Of a stretch of 64,000 nucleotides of DNA, positions 10,973 to 23,665 are shown piece after piece (position 1 is the stretch's first letter; every line of letters begins with the position of its first letter). A program made the position numbers and the translations under genes. The DNA lies in NCBI GenBank assembly GCA_035610835.1, contig CM069455.1:42958928-43022927 (forward strand), read 5' to 3'. The notes below the pieces were generated by a model, which saw only the letters and a program-made list of their open reading frames with translations, did not search any database and was not told the DNA's origin. The stretch comes from Ophiura sarsii. Its lineage: Eukaryota > Echinodermata > Ophiuroidea > Amphilepidida > Ophiuridae.

Positions 10973-11119
10973 CTGGGTGGTTCAAAAAAAAACTTAACCC
11001 AAGTTCAAATTGCAAAACTTACAGCTGATCAAGTCAAAGTAAACAAAAATTCTCTGAAACTATAAATGTAGTTGAAAAATTACTTTGAACTTGGGTTAAT
11101 TTTTTTTTGAACCACCCAG
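10973..11119. mobile_element. Tc1/mariner-like MITE (TA target)
   Basis: The left end CTGGGTGGTTCAAAAAAAAA and the inverted right end close a 147-bp element flanked by TA at 10971-10972 and 11120-11121. The TIRs extend about 38 bp through ACTTAACCCAAGTTCAAA. No coding capacity. Confidence 0.85.
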
Positions 11120-11450
11120 TATGTTAGGAAAATATAGAACATTTATAATTATTAAAAAAAAAGTATGCATATGACAAATGGTGAAAAATGAAAAATTGTG
11201 CCTGTGATAATTTTGCTTGTTTTTAAAAGTACCACTTTTACGTGTTGGGCAAAATAATTTATTGCATCATGTATTTTTATTATGTATGAGAGATGGAAAT
11301 GTATAAATAAAAAATCTTATCTTAAAGAAATTTTTGTCTATTGCATATTATGTGTTTGTGTATTTATTTGGGTCATTCTATTTTAAATCAACCAATGGTT
11401 TCCATGGTGACCCTTGGATTTAATGTCAAACTCATCAGATGATACATTAC
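11120..11450. other. No gene seen; one X-box-like motif
   Basis: AT-rich spacer. Contains GTTTCCATGGTGAC at 11398-11411, an RFX X-box-like half palindrome. Confidence 0.4.
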
Positions 11451-11453
11451 TTA

Positions 11454-11832
11454 GGCCTAAAAATAAAAAAGTTTGATTGGCGTAACATGACCAAAACAAA
11501 TAGGGTAGGTCGGTCGGGATTTTTTTTATTTTTTATAATTTTTTTTATTTTAAATCATCTACTTTTGAACACTTAAAAGACAGCAGTACACACAAATGAA
11601 GAGACGGCAAAAATTCCCTTTTCTTTAAACATTTTTATTTTTATTTATAGAAACCAACAGACTCTATGAGTACAAGTTTTTGAAGTTTTAAACAATAACA
11701 AACGTCAGATTTCAGGTTTTTTTGTTTTTTGGTGGGTTTTTTCCCCCTCAAAATAATAAAAAATATTCAGGGTCGGCGATGTATTTAGGGTCGGTCGGGT
11801 TACGCCAATCAAACATTTTTTTTTTTTAGGCC
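11454..11832. mobile_element. Harbinger-like MITE (TTA target)
   Basis: 379 bp, flanked by TTA at 11451-11453 and 11833-11835. TIR: GGCCTAAAAA, then AAAAAAGTTTGATTGGCGTAA at the left, with the reverse complement at the right end. The subterminal motifs GGGTAGGTCGGTCGGG and GGGTCGGTCGGGTTACG are related. A 3-bp TTA target duplication is typical of PIF/Harbinger elements. Confidence 0.75.
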
Positions 11833-12064
11833 TTAGCGTGAACGACTAAATCTCCAATTGGCAACTTAAAACTTTTTGCAAAAACAGATTGTTGTTGTGA
11901 ATGCAAGAACGTTTTGCAGAAGAAGCATATTTTTGTGTTCACCAACTTTGTTAACTTATTTATTGTTTTAGCAAGCTTAATTATTTGATAGAAAATTATA
12001 TTCATACTGTTAAATTGGCCTAAATTGTGTGGATTTGCCTTAATTTTCATAACTTTTAATATTA

Positions 12065-12731
12065 CAGGGTGAGTCAAAAAGACTGCAATAGTGGAAAGAA
12101 GCCATTTTGTTTTCAAAACCAAAATGAATTTTAAAAGTTTTTAAACGTTGCAAGAATGATATATTTAATCCTAACTTTGCGTGAAAAAATGATGTCAATA
12201 TAATTTTCCATTTGCCTTTGGTGAACCTTTTGACCAGTGCACCCATTTCACACGTTTGTCCACGAGATACCCAAAATATGCATCAGATCACAAAATGTGC
12301 CTCTCATTCAAATTTGGAAACTTGAGTTCATTTGTGATGTTATTGGAATTTGATGCATCCTTTCTTGTTTACATGTGAGTTAGCATAATCAATTATAATC
12401 ATACCCATGCTATGAAAGCGTATAATGTTCTAAATTTTAATAAAAAACTGAAATGTTCCATTTTTTTTGTTGGCGGGATATTCAAATACGAAAATGCAAT
12501 GTGTGCCATTTCAAATGAAAATCACCCAGTGGAAAAACAGGTAAATTTGGTTGTGCAGCAAAGAGGGTCACCAAAGAAAAACGAAAAATGCGATCGACTT
12601 CATTTTTTCACACAAAGTAAGTTAGGATTAAATACATCATTCTTGCAATGTTTAAAAAGTTTTAAAATTAATTTTGGTTTTGAAAACAAAATGGCTTCTT
12701 TCCACTATTGCAGTCTTTTTGACTCACCCTG
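12065..12731. mobile_element. Long-TIR TA-target element (CAGGGTGAGTC family)
   Basis: 667 bp with inverted ends of about 140 bp starting CAGGGTGAGTCAAAAAGACT, flanked by TA. The arms diverge only mildly (landmark ATGGCTTCTTTCCACTATTG on the right). No transposase inside, so a non-autonomous Tc1/mariner-like element is the best reading. Confidence 0.85.
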
Positions 12732-13381
12732 TATAACCTTGTTTTGGCAGAAAACGTCGCTAACAACCTTCTCGCATTCCCACAACGAGATGGATTTTTC
12801 TTTCACGCTACATATATTTTTATCGCTCGAATGAGCTACCACGAAAATAATATCACACAAATATATTTCTTTTGAATGTATAGGTCTATATCAGTAGGCA
12901 TAGCACACATAACATTCAAATGATTGAGACATGTACAAAATTGGATTCAAATGAAAGATTGCAATGAAATATTTATTTTCCAAAAAGAATTATGACAATC
13001 GGTCAATGCATTCTTGTGGTACGGTGTTTTGAGATACTCGGAAAATGGCCGAAAACCTGCCAAAAACAGTAACAATGCCCACAAATATAATTTATCAGGA
13101 TTTAGAGAGCTCAATTTGTTAATAATGTAACATTTAAAACACCATTTACACATATTTCTTTAACAATTGAATATCTATATACCATGTTAAATTAAAAAAT
13201 ATGGTAAAATTATATTGCATTAATAAATGTCAATTTTTGATGTGCAATAACCCTAACCGCACTGAATCTCACTAAATCTCACTGCCAGAAACTATCTCCA
13301 GGCACGTGCTGCTGCATTGCCGCGATGACGTCACCTACCGCAGGCATATGTGGCCACGGAGTTTGTGGCCGCATATGACCT
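12732..13381. other. No gene seen
   Basis: AT-rich up to 13290. Then a short GC-rich patch has TGACGTCA at 13326-13333 and an inverted pair GCATATGTGGCCAC / GTGGCCGCATATG at about 13344-13377, directly before the tRNA-like sequence. Confidence 0.4.
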
Positions 13382-13458
13382 AGGGAGTTAGCTCAGTCGG
13401 TAGAGGGACAGACTTGGGTGCGGATGGTCCGGCGATCAAATCCCGGGGGGTGCTGGGT
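13382..13458 (+). repeat. tRNA-derived SINE head or tRNA pseudogene
   Basis: AGGGAGTTAGCTCAGTCGGT matches an acceptor plus D-arm with a pol III A box (TAGCTCAGTCGG). About 35 bases on, GGCGATCAAATCCCG resembles a degenerate B box/T arm. The anticodon arm does not fold cleanly and the 3' acceptor strand does not pair with the 5' one, so this is not a functional tRNA. It fits the 5' head of a tRNA-derived SINE; the body downstream has no obvious tail. Confidence 0.6.
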
Positions 13459-14478
13459 GATTTTTCGGGTAAAAAAAATAGAACTTTTTCCCCCCTCCCC
13501 CCGATACGCACAAAAAACTAGCTTTACTGGTTAGGGTTAAGCTAAAATAACCTAGTGAAATTGGTCATTTTGACCAGTTTTACTGACTGCAATCAAAAAA
13601 GTGACTAAGTCCAGCTAATTAATATGCGTAAATGTTATAAATCCAGATGTGAATGGTGTATTGCAATCAAACTTGGTATTATGGCTAATTGTACGATACC
13701 CAATCTTTTAAACTATAATTTAGTTTCATAAGCTCATTAAATATGCAAATTAGCTAATTATCTATTCAAGTCATTGATATGCAAATGAGCAATGTCCGAT
13801 AATTTTTTTCCCATCATAAGAGTGATCGGTAATAGATATATAACATGTATACCCAATTTGATTGACAAATATTGATGGATTTAGAAATTAAACAAGCTTT
13901 TCCATTTCTTAAATACCCATATTCAAATTCTCAGTCTTTTCCTCACAGGAGGCACTCAAAGGATGCAAAAACTGAGCATATCACTAAATTGATTGAAGTG
14001 TTTAGTACAATATCTCAGATTAGGTTTATTTAAATCGGCCCAATATATTCAAGTTCAGAGCCAATTTCAAAAATGGGTAAAAACAGTCATAACTAAAAAA
14101 CCTGATGATAAGTATTTATAGCTGGATCAAGGTTATATAGTCCAAGTTCATGACTACCATATATGGCAAGCTCACTGCCCTACAATGAGTGCCTCTTGTG
14201 AGGATAATTAATTTTATATAGGGATGTTTTTCAAAGTGGAGCTGCATACATTATATGAAAAGATTGTTTTTCATAAGGGCTTACAGACCACTCCTACATG
14301 TTACTCATTTTGCATGATTAATTAATCCAAATATTGTATGGCTGTCTTCATAACTTGGATTAGTGCATCCATGCACGCCAATTGAGGCAACAATACAAAA
14401 CCACATTCCACATCGTGAATAGCCATTCATTCAATAATGTAAAATGAGTAACAGGTAGAAGTTGATGTAGGGCTTTTA
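13459..14478. other. No gene seen
   Basis: AT-rich sequence with repeated ATGCAAATTAGCTAATT-like words around 13735-13790, and no supported exon. Confidence 0.4.
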
Positions 14479-14639
14479 GTAGAGGAAAAATCAGTCTCGG
14501 GAGGCCTTATTTTAAAAGTAACCTGACCATAAAAATAAACAGCATGAATTGTATATCAAATTAAAGCTACAACCCTCAGGAATCTCACTATGGGGATGCA
14601 TTTGTTGATATAGGGGGTGCATCTATGAGTTTTTGGGCC

Positions 14640-16144
14640 GTTTCCATGGCAACCATCATATAAATTAATAGCGTTTAAAAAAATCGCGTACATTTCTAAA
14701 ATCATTTTTTATCAATATAAAACCATACAAAGTACCTTTTCCTTCATGATCTTAACTTATGAGTATTAACCTTTTCTGAAAATGATAAATAAATGTTCTT
14801 TTGATTATTATTTTTGTTACCATGGCAACCAAAAACCTTTTTTTGATTATTTTTGATAGAAATTTAAGATTTTCAAATTTGGTCGTTTATTATATTTCTG
14901 AAAGTTTTTGGTCTTTTATCTTTTAGTGTTACTAATCACCGAAAGCAAATGTTTTTTTGCTATAAAATACCTTTTTTTACCAAAATAGCCCTTTTTCCAC
15001 GATTTTACACATTTTTAAACAAAAATGCCAATTTCCCAATTTTTCATCAAAAAAATATGAAATGCTCAATTTACTAATGTTTATCTAGTAAACATCAAAT
15101 TACGCCAATCGAATCACAGGCAAAGAAAAAATTACAGAAATTTGGTTTCAAATTTGTATGTCTTACCACAGGAATTTGGTTTTTAGTTTGTTCATATCTC
15201 ATGATATAAGCTTTTCTACAGGGTAACGCCAATGTGTAAAAATCTCAACCAAAAATCGTAATGGCTCATGTTCAAATTGCCTTAGAAGTACCTTACCATG
15301 GAAAAAACAGTGCAAATAGCACATCAAATTAAAGCTACAACTGTCAAAAATCTTACTCTGGGCTATGCACAGGTCATATGTGGGGGCATGCCTCCGTTTT
15401 AGGGTCGTTTCCATGGTAACCTTAAAAATTTAATAACAATGTTTGGGAAAATCAAGAACAAATTTCAAATCAATTTTAGTTACCATTTACTATTTCAGAT
15501 CAAATTTTCCTCTATATATATTACTAATAGTTATTTAATTGTTCTAAAAATTGCAAGCATATGATCTTTTGTTATTTATTTTTGTTACCATGGCAACCAA
15601 AATTCCAATTTTAGTCAATACAACCGAATTGTTCTTGTTTTATGATGATTTAATCATTTTACATAAATCAGAATAAAATATTTGGACTTTTATTATTATT
15701 AACTAAATAATTAAAATGGTTTTCATCTAGAATATTCAAATGTGACCAAAATTGGCACTTTTTTAATGATTTTACCCCAATTTTTATCAAAAAGTGCCAA
15801 TCTAAAAAAAAATCGAAGAAAAATATGAAATGCTTATTTGTAGATGTGCTATCATGTGAAACTTAAAATTAGTCAATTTTATCAATACCAGACAAAATAA
15901 TCATGTAATAAATGTATAAATTGTAAAGCAGGCCATATAAAGTTGGTTGTTATTTCATCGAAATCTTGAGAAATACGCACTTATATACTATTCTGTCATT
16001 CTGGTGAACTGGAAGTCTCATTTTAGGTACCTTATCATGAAAAAGCACAAATGACACATCATGAAAGCTACACCTCTCGGGATTATTACCAGTTTACATG
16101 GGGCATTAAGCTTTGGAGAATCTATGACCAGTTTCCGTGGCAAC
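14640..16144. promoter_or_regulatory. RFX X-box-like palindromes in left foldback arm
   Basis: GTTNCCATGG(C/T)AAC-type 14-mers at 14640, 14816, 15407, 15584 and 16131 (last as GTTTCCGTGGCAAC), with a sixth at 16870-16883 just inside. GTTGCCATGGCAAC is the symmetrical RFX (X-box) site. Activity is not shown by sequence. Confidence 0.5.
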
Positions 16145-16210
16145 GGCAAAACGAAAAAACAAGGTTTTGAGAAATTACACACATTTAAGGGCGACTTTTT
16201 TATTTGATTT

Positions 16211-16600
16211 GTTGAGAAAATCACAAAATTCACTTTTTTGACCCAATTTTTTTTGAACAAAGCTTACAAAAATAATTTTGAGTAAAAAATCGCCAAATCA
16301 CTTGATGGTGATGTAAAGACACTAACGAAGGGACGATTTTTTTTTTTTTAACCTAATTTATTATTTTTGGAAATTTTGACAAAAAAGTGCCAAAAAACGC
16401 GAATGGATTTATTTTTTTTAAACACTTTTTTGTCAAAATTTCAAAAAATATTGGATTAGGTTAAAAAAAGAAATCTTCCCTTCATTAGTGTTTTTACATC
16501 ATCATCAAGTGATTTGGGCATTTTTAACTCAACATTATAATTGTTAGCTTTGTTTAAAAAAATGGGTCCAAAAAGTGATTTTGTTGTGATTTTCTCAAAG
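16211..16600. repeat. 390-bp imperfect hairpin
   Basis: Left limb 16211-16389 and right limb 16424-16600 are inverted copies (for example CACTTGATGGTGATGTAAAG against its complement near 16495-16515), with a centre near 16405. No coding content. Confidence 0.75.
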
Positions 16601-16972
16601 AAATCAACATTTTTGGTCACAATTGATGCCAAATCTGGATTCTCTGATCCATTTCCTTTCCAAAAAAATATACTTTTATATATATTTGAGTCATAGTTCA
16701 ATAATTACAGCACTAACAAAATTCAACAAAAAACTTCCTTAAGTCCCCCCTTAAATCACGATTTGTGAGCATAATTATTTAAACTGCATGTTCCTGTGTT
16801 CTTTTTATTTTGGTAAATATTGTATAGTGTTCAGAAATTGTGATACAATGTTCTTCTATTCTTATTGTGGTTACCATGGCAACCAGAATTCATGTTTTTA
16901 CTAATTTTACCAGGACATGGTTTTTGAAGTGGTTTGCTTCTAATATTTATTTGATTGTTCAGTATTTATGTA

Positions 16973-18334
16973 CGAGGGTCAGTCATTAGGTAATGAAAGT
17001 GATCATGGTATGGAATGCATGATCGATTCTAAAGTATGAACCTTTGTCTTTCGAACAATACACTTTTGGATTTTAAAGTATGAACTATGACGTTATAGCA
17101 TTAGCTTAAAATTAGCACACTTGGGACACTGCTAAATCAATTATTTGGCGGGAAATTTGAATTGTTTAAATGAAACACGTGGTAAGAAGATTGTATAACA
17201 TGACATCAGAAGCAGGTAAATTCCAATTTCTTTCGCATAATTATGATACAAAAGACAATAACTTTAATCCCTGAGTAACTTTAATCCCTGTGTAATTTGA
17301 AATGTGAAGGAAAAAAAGTTAAGGAGAAGCAATTGAATAAAAGGTATACAAATATCAGTATTTCAAATAGCCCATTTTCATTGAAAAATGCCCAGTCAGT
17401 AAAGCACTAGTATTGCGGAAAATCAAACAATTTAGGGGAAAAACAAGCAATAAACCCATTAGGGAGATTCCATAGGATAGTTAACTAATTATCTGAACTT
17501 ATTCACATGAAATTTACAGAAAATATGCGCATGCGCAGACGGCGGATAATTTTGAACTGGGCCAAAAATGGCTAAAATCGTGAAATTTACCAGATAAAAG
17601 CTAACTGTGCCTTCAAATTCTAATCAGAAATATTGGCAAATGCATTTATCAATGTGTATAATTATTGTGCTAATCAAAATGAAGATATACATGAATATAT
17701 CAATCGAAGATGGCTGCAACAACCTCTCTTGTTACTGCTATCATTGGAGCTACTAGATGTGTACTGTTAAAATAACCGTCACATAATTTCAATCGTTTGA
17801 GGAAATGTTATGATCAGCTCCTTTTGAAATGCCCACTATTATTGCTTTACATCCCACAACAATTTACTCAATTATAATCCCTCCATTGTTCTTTATCCTT
17901 TGTTGTTTTCTAAGGTTTATTGTTGCGGATTTTGCTTAGTAAAAAGCGTATTTGAGATTGTCCCTTCTTGTTTGTATTAAGGAATTCGGATCTAAAATAA
18001 AGTGTGAAATAGAGATTATTGTGTGTTCTAACTATGCACCAATTGTTATCTGTTTCTATGCTTGCATTGCTGAGATACACGCAAATGTTTCAAACAACCC
18101 ATATTTCAACTTATTATTACCAGCCAAATATTGACCAATTTCAGGCAGTGTCCCAAGTGTACTTAGTTTACTCTAATGCTATGACGTCATAGTTGATACT
18201 TAGAAATCCAAAAGTGTATTGTTTGAAAGACAAAAGGTTCATACTTTGTATTGATTGATTACATTATCCCTCAATAGAATCACCCATGCATTCCATACCA
18301 TGATCACTTTCATTGAATTACTGACTGACCCTCG
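16973..18334. mobile_element. TA-target mariner-like element (CGAGGGTCAGTC ends)
   Basis: 1362 bp inside the foldback centre. Ends CGAGGGTCAGTCATTAGGTA and its complement are flanked by TA at 16971-16972 and 18335-18336. TIRs of about 200 bp share ATGATCACTTTCATT and AATACACTTTTGGATTT blocks. CGAGGGT is a usual start of mariner TIRs. No intact transposase frame inside, hence non-autonomous. Confidence 0.8.
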
Positions 18335-18349
18335 TATCAAACGAAAAGG

Positions 18350-20150
18350 TTTGTCTACTAACTGACCGATCTTTTGGGTCAATATAATATTTGAGGTTGA
18401 TAAATAGTACCTGTGGTCATTAAATGATCACCTTGGGTTATTAATATGATTAAAGGATTGATTTGAGTTATTACGCTATCGCTTGAATTAAATGAACACT
18501 TAGGGTAATTACAATATATGTAATCATGAGGTCAATACATATGTCCTTTTGTAGTCTTTAAATGATCACCTGAGATTATAAAATGACTGCTTGGGTCATT
18601 AAATGATTGTTTTTCGGGCCATTAAATGGTTGCTTCGTGACATTACCCTATCAATTGGGTTATTAAATTATCCCCTTTTGTTACTAAATAATGGCTAGGG
18701 GTCATTGATTTCTTAGGGTCATTACACTATCACTTATCACTTGGGGTCCTTAAATGCTCGCCAGGGGTTGTCAAATGACCACTCATTCAGTTACTAAGGG
18801 GTCATTACACTATCACTTTGGATTATCAAATGGTCTCTTGTGTTCATTATGATATTACTTAAGGTCGATAAATATTCACTTAGGGTCATTAAATGATCGC
18901 CTGTGGTTATTAAAATGATCGCCCTGATCATTAACAATTGCTTTGTGACATTACACTATCACTTTGGATCACTTGGGGGCTTTACAATTTCCCTCGAGGT
19001 CAATAAATAGTCACCTAGGTCATTAAATGATCACCCGTGAATATTACATGACTGACCGGGTCACGTCATTCAATGATTGCATGGGGTCATTACAATATCA
19101 CTTGGAGCCAATAAATAGTTACGTGGGCCATTATGTGATTACCTGGGTTATGAAATGACCATTTGGATCATTAAATGATTGCTTGAAGTCATAACACTAT
19201 CACTTGGGGTCATTAAATGATCACCTGGATTCATCACACTATCACGTTGGATCATTAAATGGTTTCTTTGAGTCATATCACATTGGATCAATGAATAGTC
19301 ACTTGGCGTCATTAAATGATCCCCTGGGGTTATTAATTGACCTTTCGGGTCACTCCAGTGATTAAATAATCGCTTAGATCATTCTTTAAGTCATGTTATA
19401 TTTACATGTACATAGGGAAATTAAAGGAATACCTGGATTGTTACATGACCACTTGGGATCTTATCACTTGGGTCTTGAAATGATTGCTTGGGGTCGTTAA
19501 ATTATATCCTGTGATTATTAAAACACCATTTGGGTCACACCAATAAGAGTCATTACTCTACCAATTAAAGGCATTAAACTAACACTTGGGTCATTTATTG
19601 ATTACTTTTGGTCATTGTTTGACGTCAACACGATCACTTCAGTAAATTAACTATGATCACATGTTAAAGTCACTTTGGGTCATGGAATGGTCACTTGTGG
19701 TCATGAAATGGTCTCTTGAGGTCATGAAATGGTCTCTTGGGGGTCATGAAATGGTCTCTTGGGGTCATGAAATGGTCTCTTGGGGTCATGAAATGATGAT
19801 TTGGGGTCGTTAAATGATATCCTGGTGTTATTAAATGGCAATTCAGTTCAATAAATGGATCCCTTTGGTCATTGTTTGACGTCAACATGATCATATCTAT
19901 GATCACATCAGGACATTTTAAAGTCACTTGGGGTCATGAAATGATCACTTGGGGTCGTGAAATGATTATTTGGGGGTAGTTGAATGATCACTTGGACCAC
20001 TTCGGGGCATTAAACTACCACTTGAGGTCATTTATTGATTACTTTTGGTCATTGTTTGACGTAAACATAATCGCTTCAGTTTATTTGATGGTTTGTTTGG
20101 GTCAATAAATTAACTATGATCACATCAGGTCATTTTAAAGTCACTTAGGT
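18350..20150. repeat. Degenerate 24-bp-class minisatellite, left block
   Basis: Units built on GGGTCATTAAATGATCACTT, with many variants. 19676-19800 is the most regular stretch (GGTCATGAAATGGTCTCTTG). A TGATCA palindrome is present in a large share of units. The array resumes at 21322-22110 after a LINE insertion. Confidence 0.85.
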
Positions 20151-20154
20151 TCAT

Positions 20155-21321
20155 GAGCGGCAAGGAGTAGACTTCAAAATGCAATTGATCAGGGTGATGC
20201 TACTATTCAACCCCGTCACGAGCTCAAGAAAGCATCTCTCAGAAGAGGAAAACTTGCTAAATGAGAAGATCTCCCAAATGTAGCTTGTATCCCATTCCAA
20301 CTAACACACGAAAGCATGGAGAGTCATCAATGAAATTACTGGGAGGAAAGTAAGAAAACCAACAATATTAGCAGGCTCACCAGTTGAGAGGATCACAACC
20401 TGGCTGCACCACTTTCAAAACCTTCTTGGAAAACCACCATCTGTTCCAGACACTGTCTTTGACATTACACCAGTAGAGGAAGGCACTCTCCCAATCAATT
20501 CCAATGAATTCGCCTTAGATGAACTGGCGTCTGCTCTCAATCAAGCTAAACTACTGTAGGAGGGGCCATATTCGACTAGACAACATTCTTCTTGTGAAGT
20601 CAAAGCAATTCCGATCTCACCTACTGGAAATCTGCTACAGACTAACAGAGCACTGATTCACCATAAAATGCCTAGTCATCAGTGGTCAGTGAGTGCCATT
20701 ATTCCTATCCCTATCAGCCAGTGTAAAGACCATCAAAGGAGTAGAGCTGGAAAACATCTCCAATTTCAAATACTGGGGGCCTATGTTCTAGACACATCTC
20801 AGGAATTCAAATACAGGAAAGCACAAACATGGGTTGCCTGCATTAAACTGCAGAAGATCTGGAAGACAGATCTCAAGAGTACAACAAAATCACATTTTTC
20901 AAAGCGTGCGTAGAAAGCATTTTGTTGTACGGCTCTGAAACATGGACCATCTGCAGGAAAATTGAAGACCGAATCAACGGACGCTATACTCAACTGTTAC
21001 ATGAATATTTAACGTCAGGATCACATCCCAAACAGCCTGGTATATGGCGATATCCCCTTATCATGCTTATAACATAATAGTCAGCCAGCACCGTTTATGT
21101 TTCGCTGGCAACTGCATGCGAACAACCAACAATTCTGGACTCCTCCTGGTGGGAAAGCTAACAGAGGCAGAAGACCCTTCCAGTATCCTGATACCGTCAA
21201 GAAAGATATGGGTTTAGATCCACCAGAGATCCGCCAACTCATGAACGACAGGAAAGTCTGGGCCCAGTATGTTGCGAATGCTTCCTCCATTTCGTCCACG
21301 GACGACCAATGATGATGATGA
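20155..21321 (+). pseudogene. Non-LTR retrotransposon (LINE) ORF2 fragment
   Basis: Broken + frames show the end of a LINE polyprotein. First comes a pre-RT segment AWRVINEITGRKVRKPTILA, with WSVSAIIPIPISQ. A C-terminal part follows: FKYRKAQTWVACIKLQKIWK, ESILLYGSETWTICRKIE, and finally GKANRGRRPFQYPDTVKKDM with MNDRKVWAQYVA. The YLGAY...RKA.AW.AC.K..kiW...ESvLLYGsETWT...GRp...Y.dt...D.gl order is common in invertebrate non-LTR elements. The catalytic RT core (FADD) is missing, so it is internally deleted. It sits inside the minisatellite and ends in a short (ATG)n-like tail, as some LINEs do. Confidence 0.75.
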
Positions 21322-22110
21322 GGGTCATGAAATGATCACTTGGGGTCGTGAAATGATCATTTGGGGACATGGAATGATCACGTGGGGTCATGAAATGATC
21401 AGTTGGGGTCGTTAAATGATATCCTGTTGGATCATTAAATTATCGTTTTGGGTCATTACTCTACCACTTCGGGGCATTTAACTACCACTTGAGGTAATTT
21501 ATTGATTACGTTTGGTCATTGTTTGACGTCAACATGATCACTTCAGTATATTTGATGGTTTGTTCGGGTCAGCAAATTAACTATATGATCGCATCGGGTC
21601 ATTTTTTAAAGTCACTTAAGGTCATGAACTGGTCACTGGGGTCCTGAAATGATCATTTGGTGTTGTTAAATGATATAAAATGACCAATCAGTTCAATAAA
21701 TGATCACTTGGGGTCATGAAACGAATACTTGGGGACATAAAAGAGTCACTTTGGGGACATAAATTGATTACTTGGGACATGAAATGATCACTTGGGTCAT
21801 AAATGATCACTAGGGGTCAATATAATTATGATCACTTGGGGGTCATGGCATGATCACTTGGGGTCATGATATGATCACTTAGGATCATGATATGATCACT
21901 TAGGATCATGATTGATCACTGGGGACATAAAATGTTCACTTGGGGTCATGAAATGATCACTCGGATCATAACATGATCGATTGGGTTATTATTAATGATA
22001 CATTGTTGTAAAATGATAACTCTGGATTCTTGAATGTAGCATGATCACTTGTCTTAAGGCCATACATCACTCCCTTGTGGTTATGATAACTTGATCTTGA
22101 TCACCTGGAC
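21322..22110. repeat. Degenerate minisatellite, right block
   Basis: Continuation of the 18350-20150 array with units such as GATCACTTGGGGTCATGAAA. Same orientation as the left block, so it is one array split by the LINE fragment. Confidence 0.85.
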
Positions 22111-22136
22111 CCCTGCAAAATTCCATTCGTTTTGCC

Positions 22137-23665
22137 GTTGCCATGGAAACTGGTCAAATACTGGTCAAATAGATTCTCTTGGTAATAATCCCGAGAGGTG
22201 TAGCTTTCATATGATGTGTCATTTGTGCTGTTTTTCATGATAAGGTACCTAAAATGAGATTTGAATAACCCCAAGTATAATTTGATACTCCCAGTTCACC
22301 AGAATGACAGAATAGTATATAAGTGCTTATTTCTCAAGATTTCGATGAAATAATGACCAACTTTATATGGCCTGCTATGCAATTTATACATTTATTCCAT
22401 GATTATTTTGTCTGGTATTGATAAAATTGACTAATTTTAAATTTCATATGATAGCACATCTACAAATAAGCATTTCATATTTTTCTTCGATTTTTTTTTA
22501 GATTGGCACTTTTTGATAAAAATTGGGGTAAAATCATTAAAAAAGTGCCAATTTTGGTCACATTTGAATATTCTAGATGAAAACCATTTTAATTATTTAG
22601 TTAATAATAATAAAAGTCCAAATATTTTATTCTGATTTATGTAAAATGATTAAATCATCATAAAACAAGAACAATTCGGTTGTATTGACTAAAATTGGAA
22701 TTTTGGTTGCCATGGTAACAAAAATAAATAACAAAAGATCATATGCTTGCAATTTTTAGAACAATTAAATAACTATTAGTAATATATATAGAGGAAAATT
22801 TGATCTGAAATAGTAAATGGTAACTAAAATTGATTTGAAATTTGTTCTTGATTTTCCCAAACATTGTTATTAAATTTTTAAGGTTACCATGGAAACGACC
22901 ATAAAACGGAGGCATGCCCCCACATATGACCTGTGCATAGCCCAGAGTAAGATATTATTGACAGTTGTAGCTTTAATTTGATGTGCTATTTGCACTGTTT
23001 TTTCCATGGTAAGGTACTTCTAAGGCAATTTGAACATGAGCCATTACAATTTTTGGTCGAGATTTTTACACATTGGCGTTACCCTGTAGAAAAGCTTATA
23101 TCATGAGATATGAACAAACTAAAAACCAAATTTCTGTGGTAAGACATACAAATTTGACACCAAATTTCTGTAATTTTTTCTTTGCCTGTGATTCGATTGG
23201 CGTAATTTGATGTTTACTAGATGAACAACAGTAAATTGAGCATTTCATATTTTTTTGATGACAAATTGGGAAATTGGCATTTTTGTTTAAAAATGTGTAA
23301 AATCGTGGAAAAAGGGCTATTTTGGTAAAAAAAGGTATTTTATAGCAAAAAAACATTTTCTTTCGGTGATTAGTAACACTAAAAGATACAAGACCAACAA
23401 CTTTCAGAAATATAATAAACGACCAAATTTGAAAATCTTAAATTTCTATTAAAAATAACCAAAAAAAGGTTTTTGGTTGCCATGGTAACAAAAATAATAA
23501 TCAAAAGAACATTTATTTATCATTTTCAGAAAAGGTTAATACTCATAAGTTAAGATCATGAAGGAAAAGGTACTTTGTATGGTTTTATATTGATAAAAAA
23601 TGATTTTAGAAATGTACGCGATTTTTTTTAATGCTATTAATTTATTTGATGGTTGCCATGGAAAC
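22137..23665. promoter_or_regulatory. RFX X-box-like palindromes in right foldback arm
   Basis: GTTGCCATGGAAAC at 22137 and 23652, GTTGCCATGGTAAC at 22706 and 23476, and GTTACCATGGAAAC at 22883. These mirror the five sites of the left arm. Confidence 0.5.

Noticed and set aside
13382..13458. Functional tRNA gene
   Set aside because: Acceptor strands do not pair, the B box is degenerate and the anticodon stem is poor.
19691..19927. 78-residue repetitive frame
   Set aside because: Product of the 24-bp-class minisatellite, whose unit length is a multiple of three locally.
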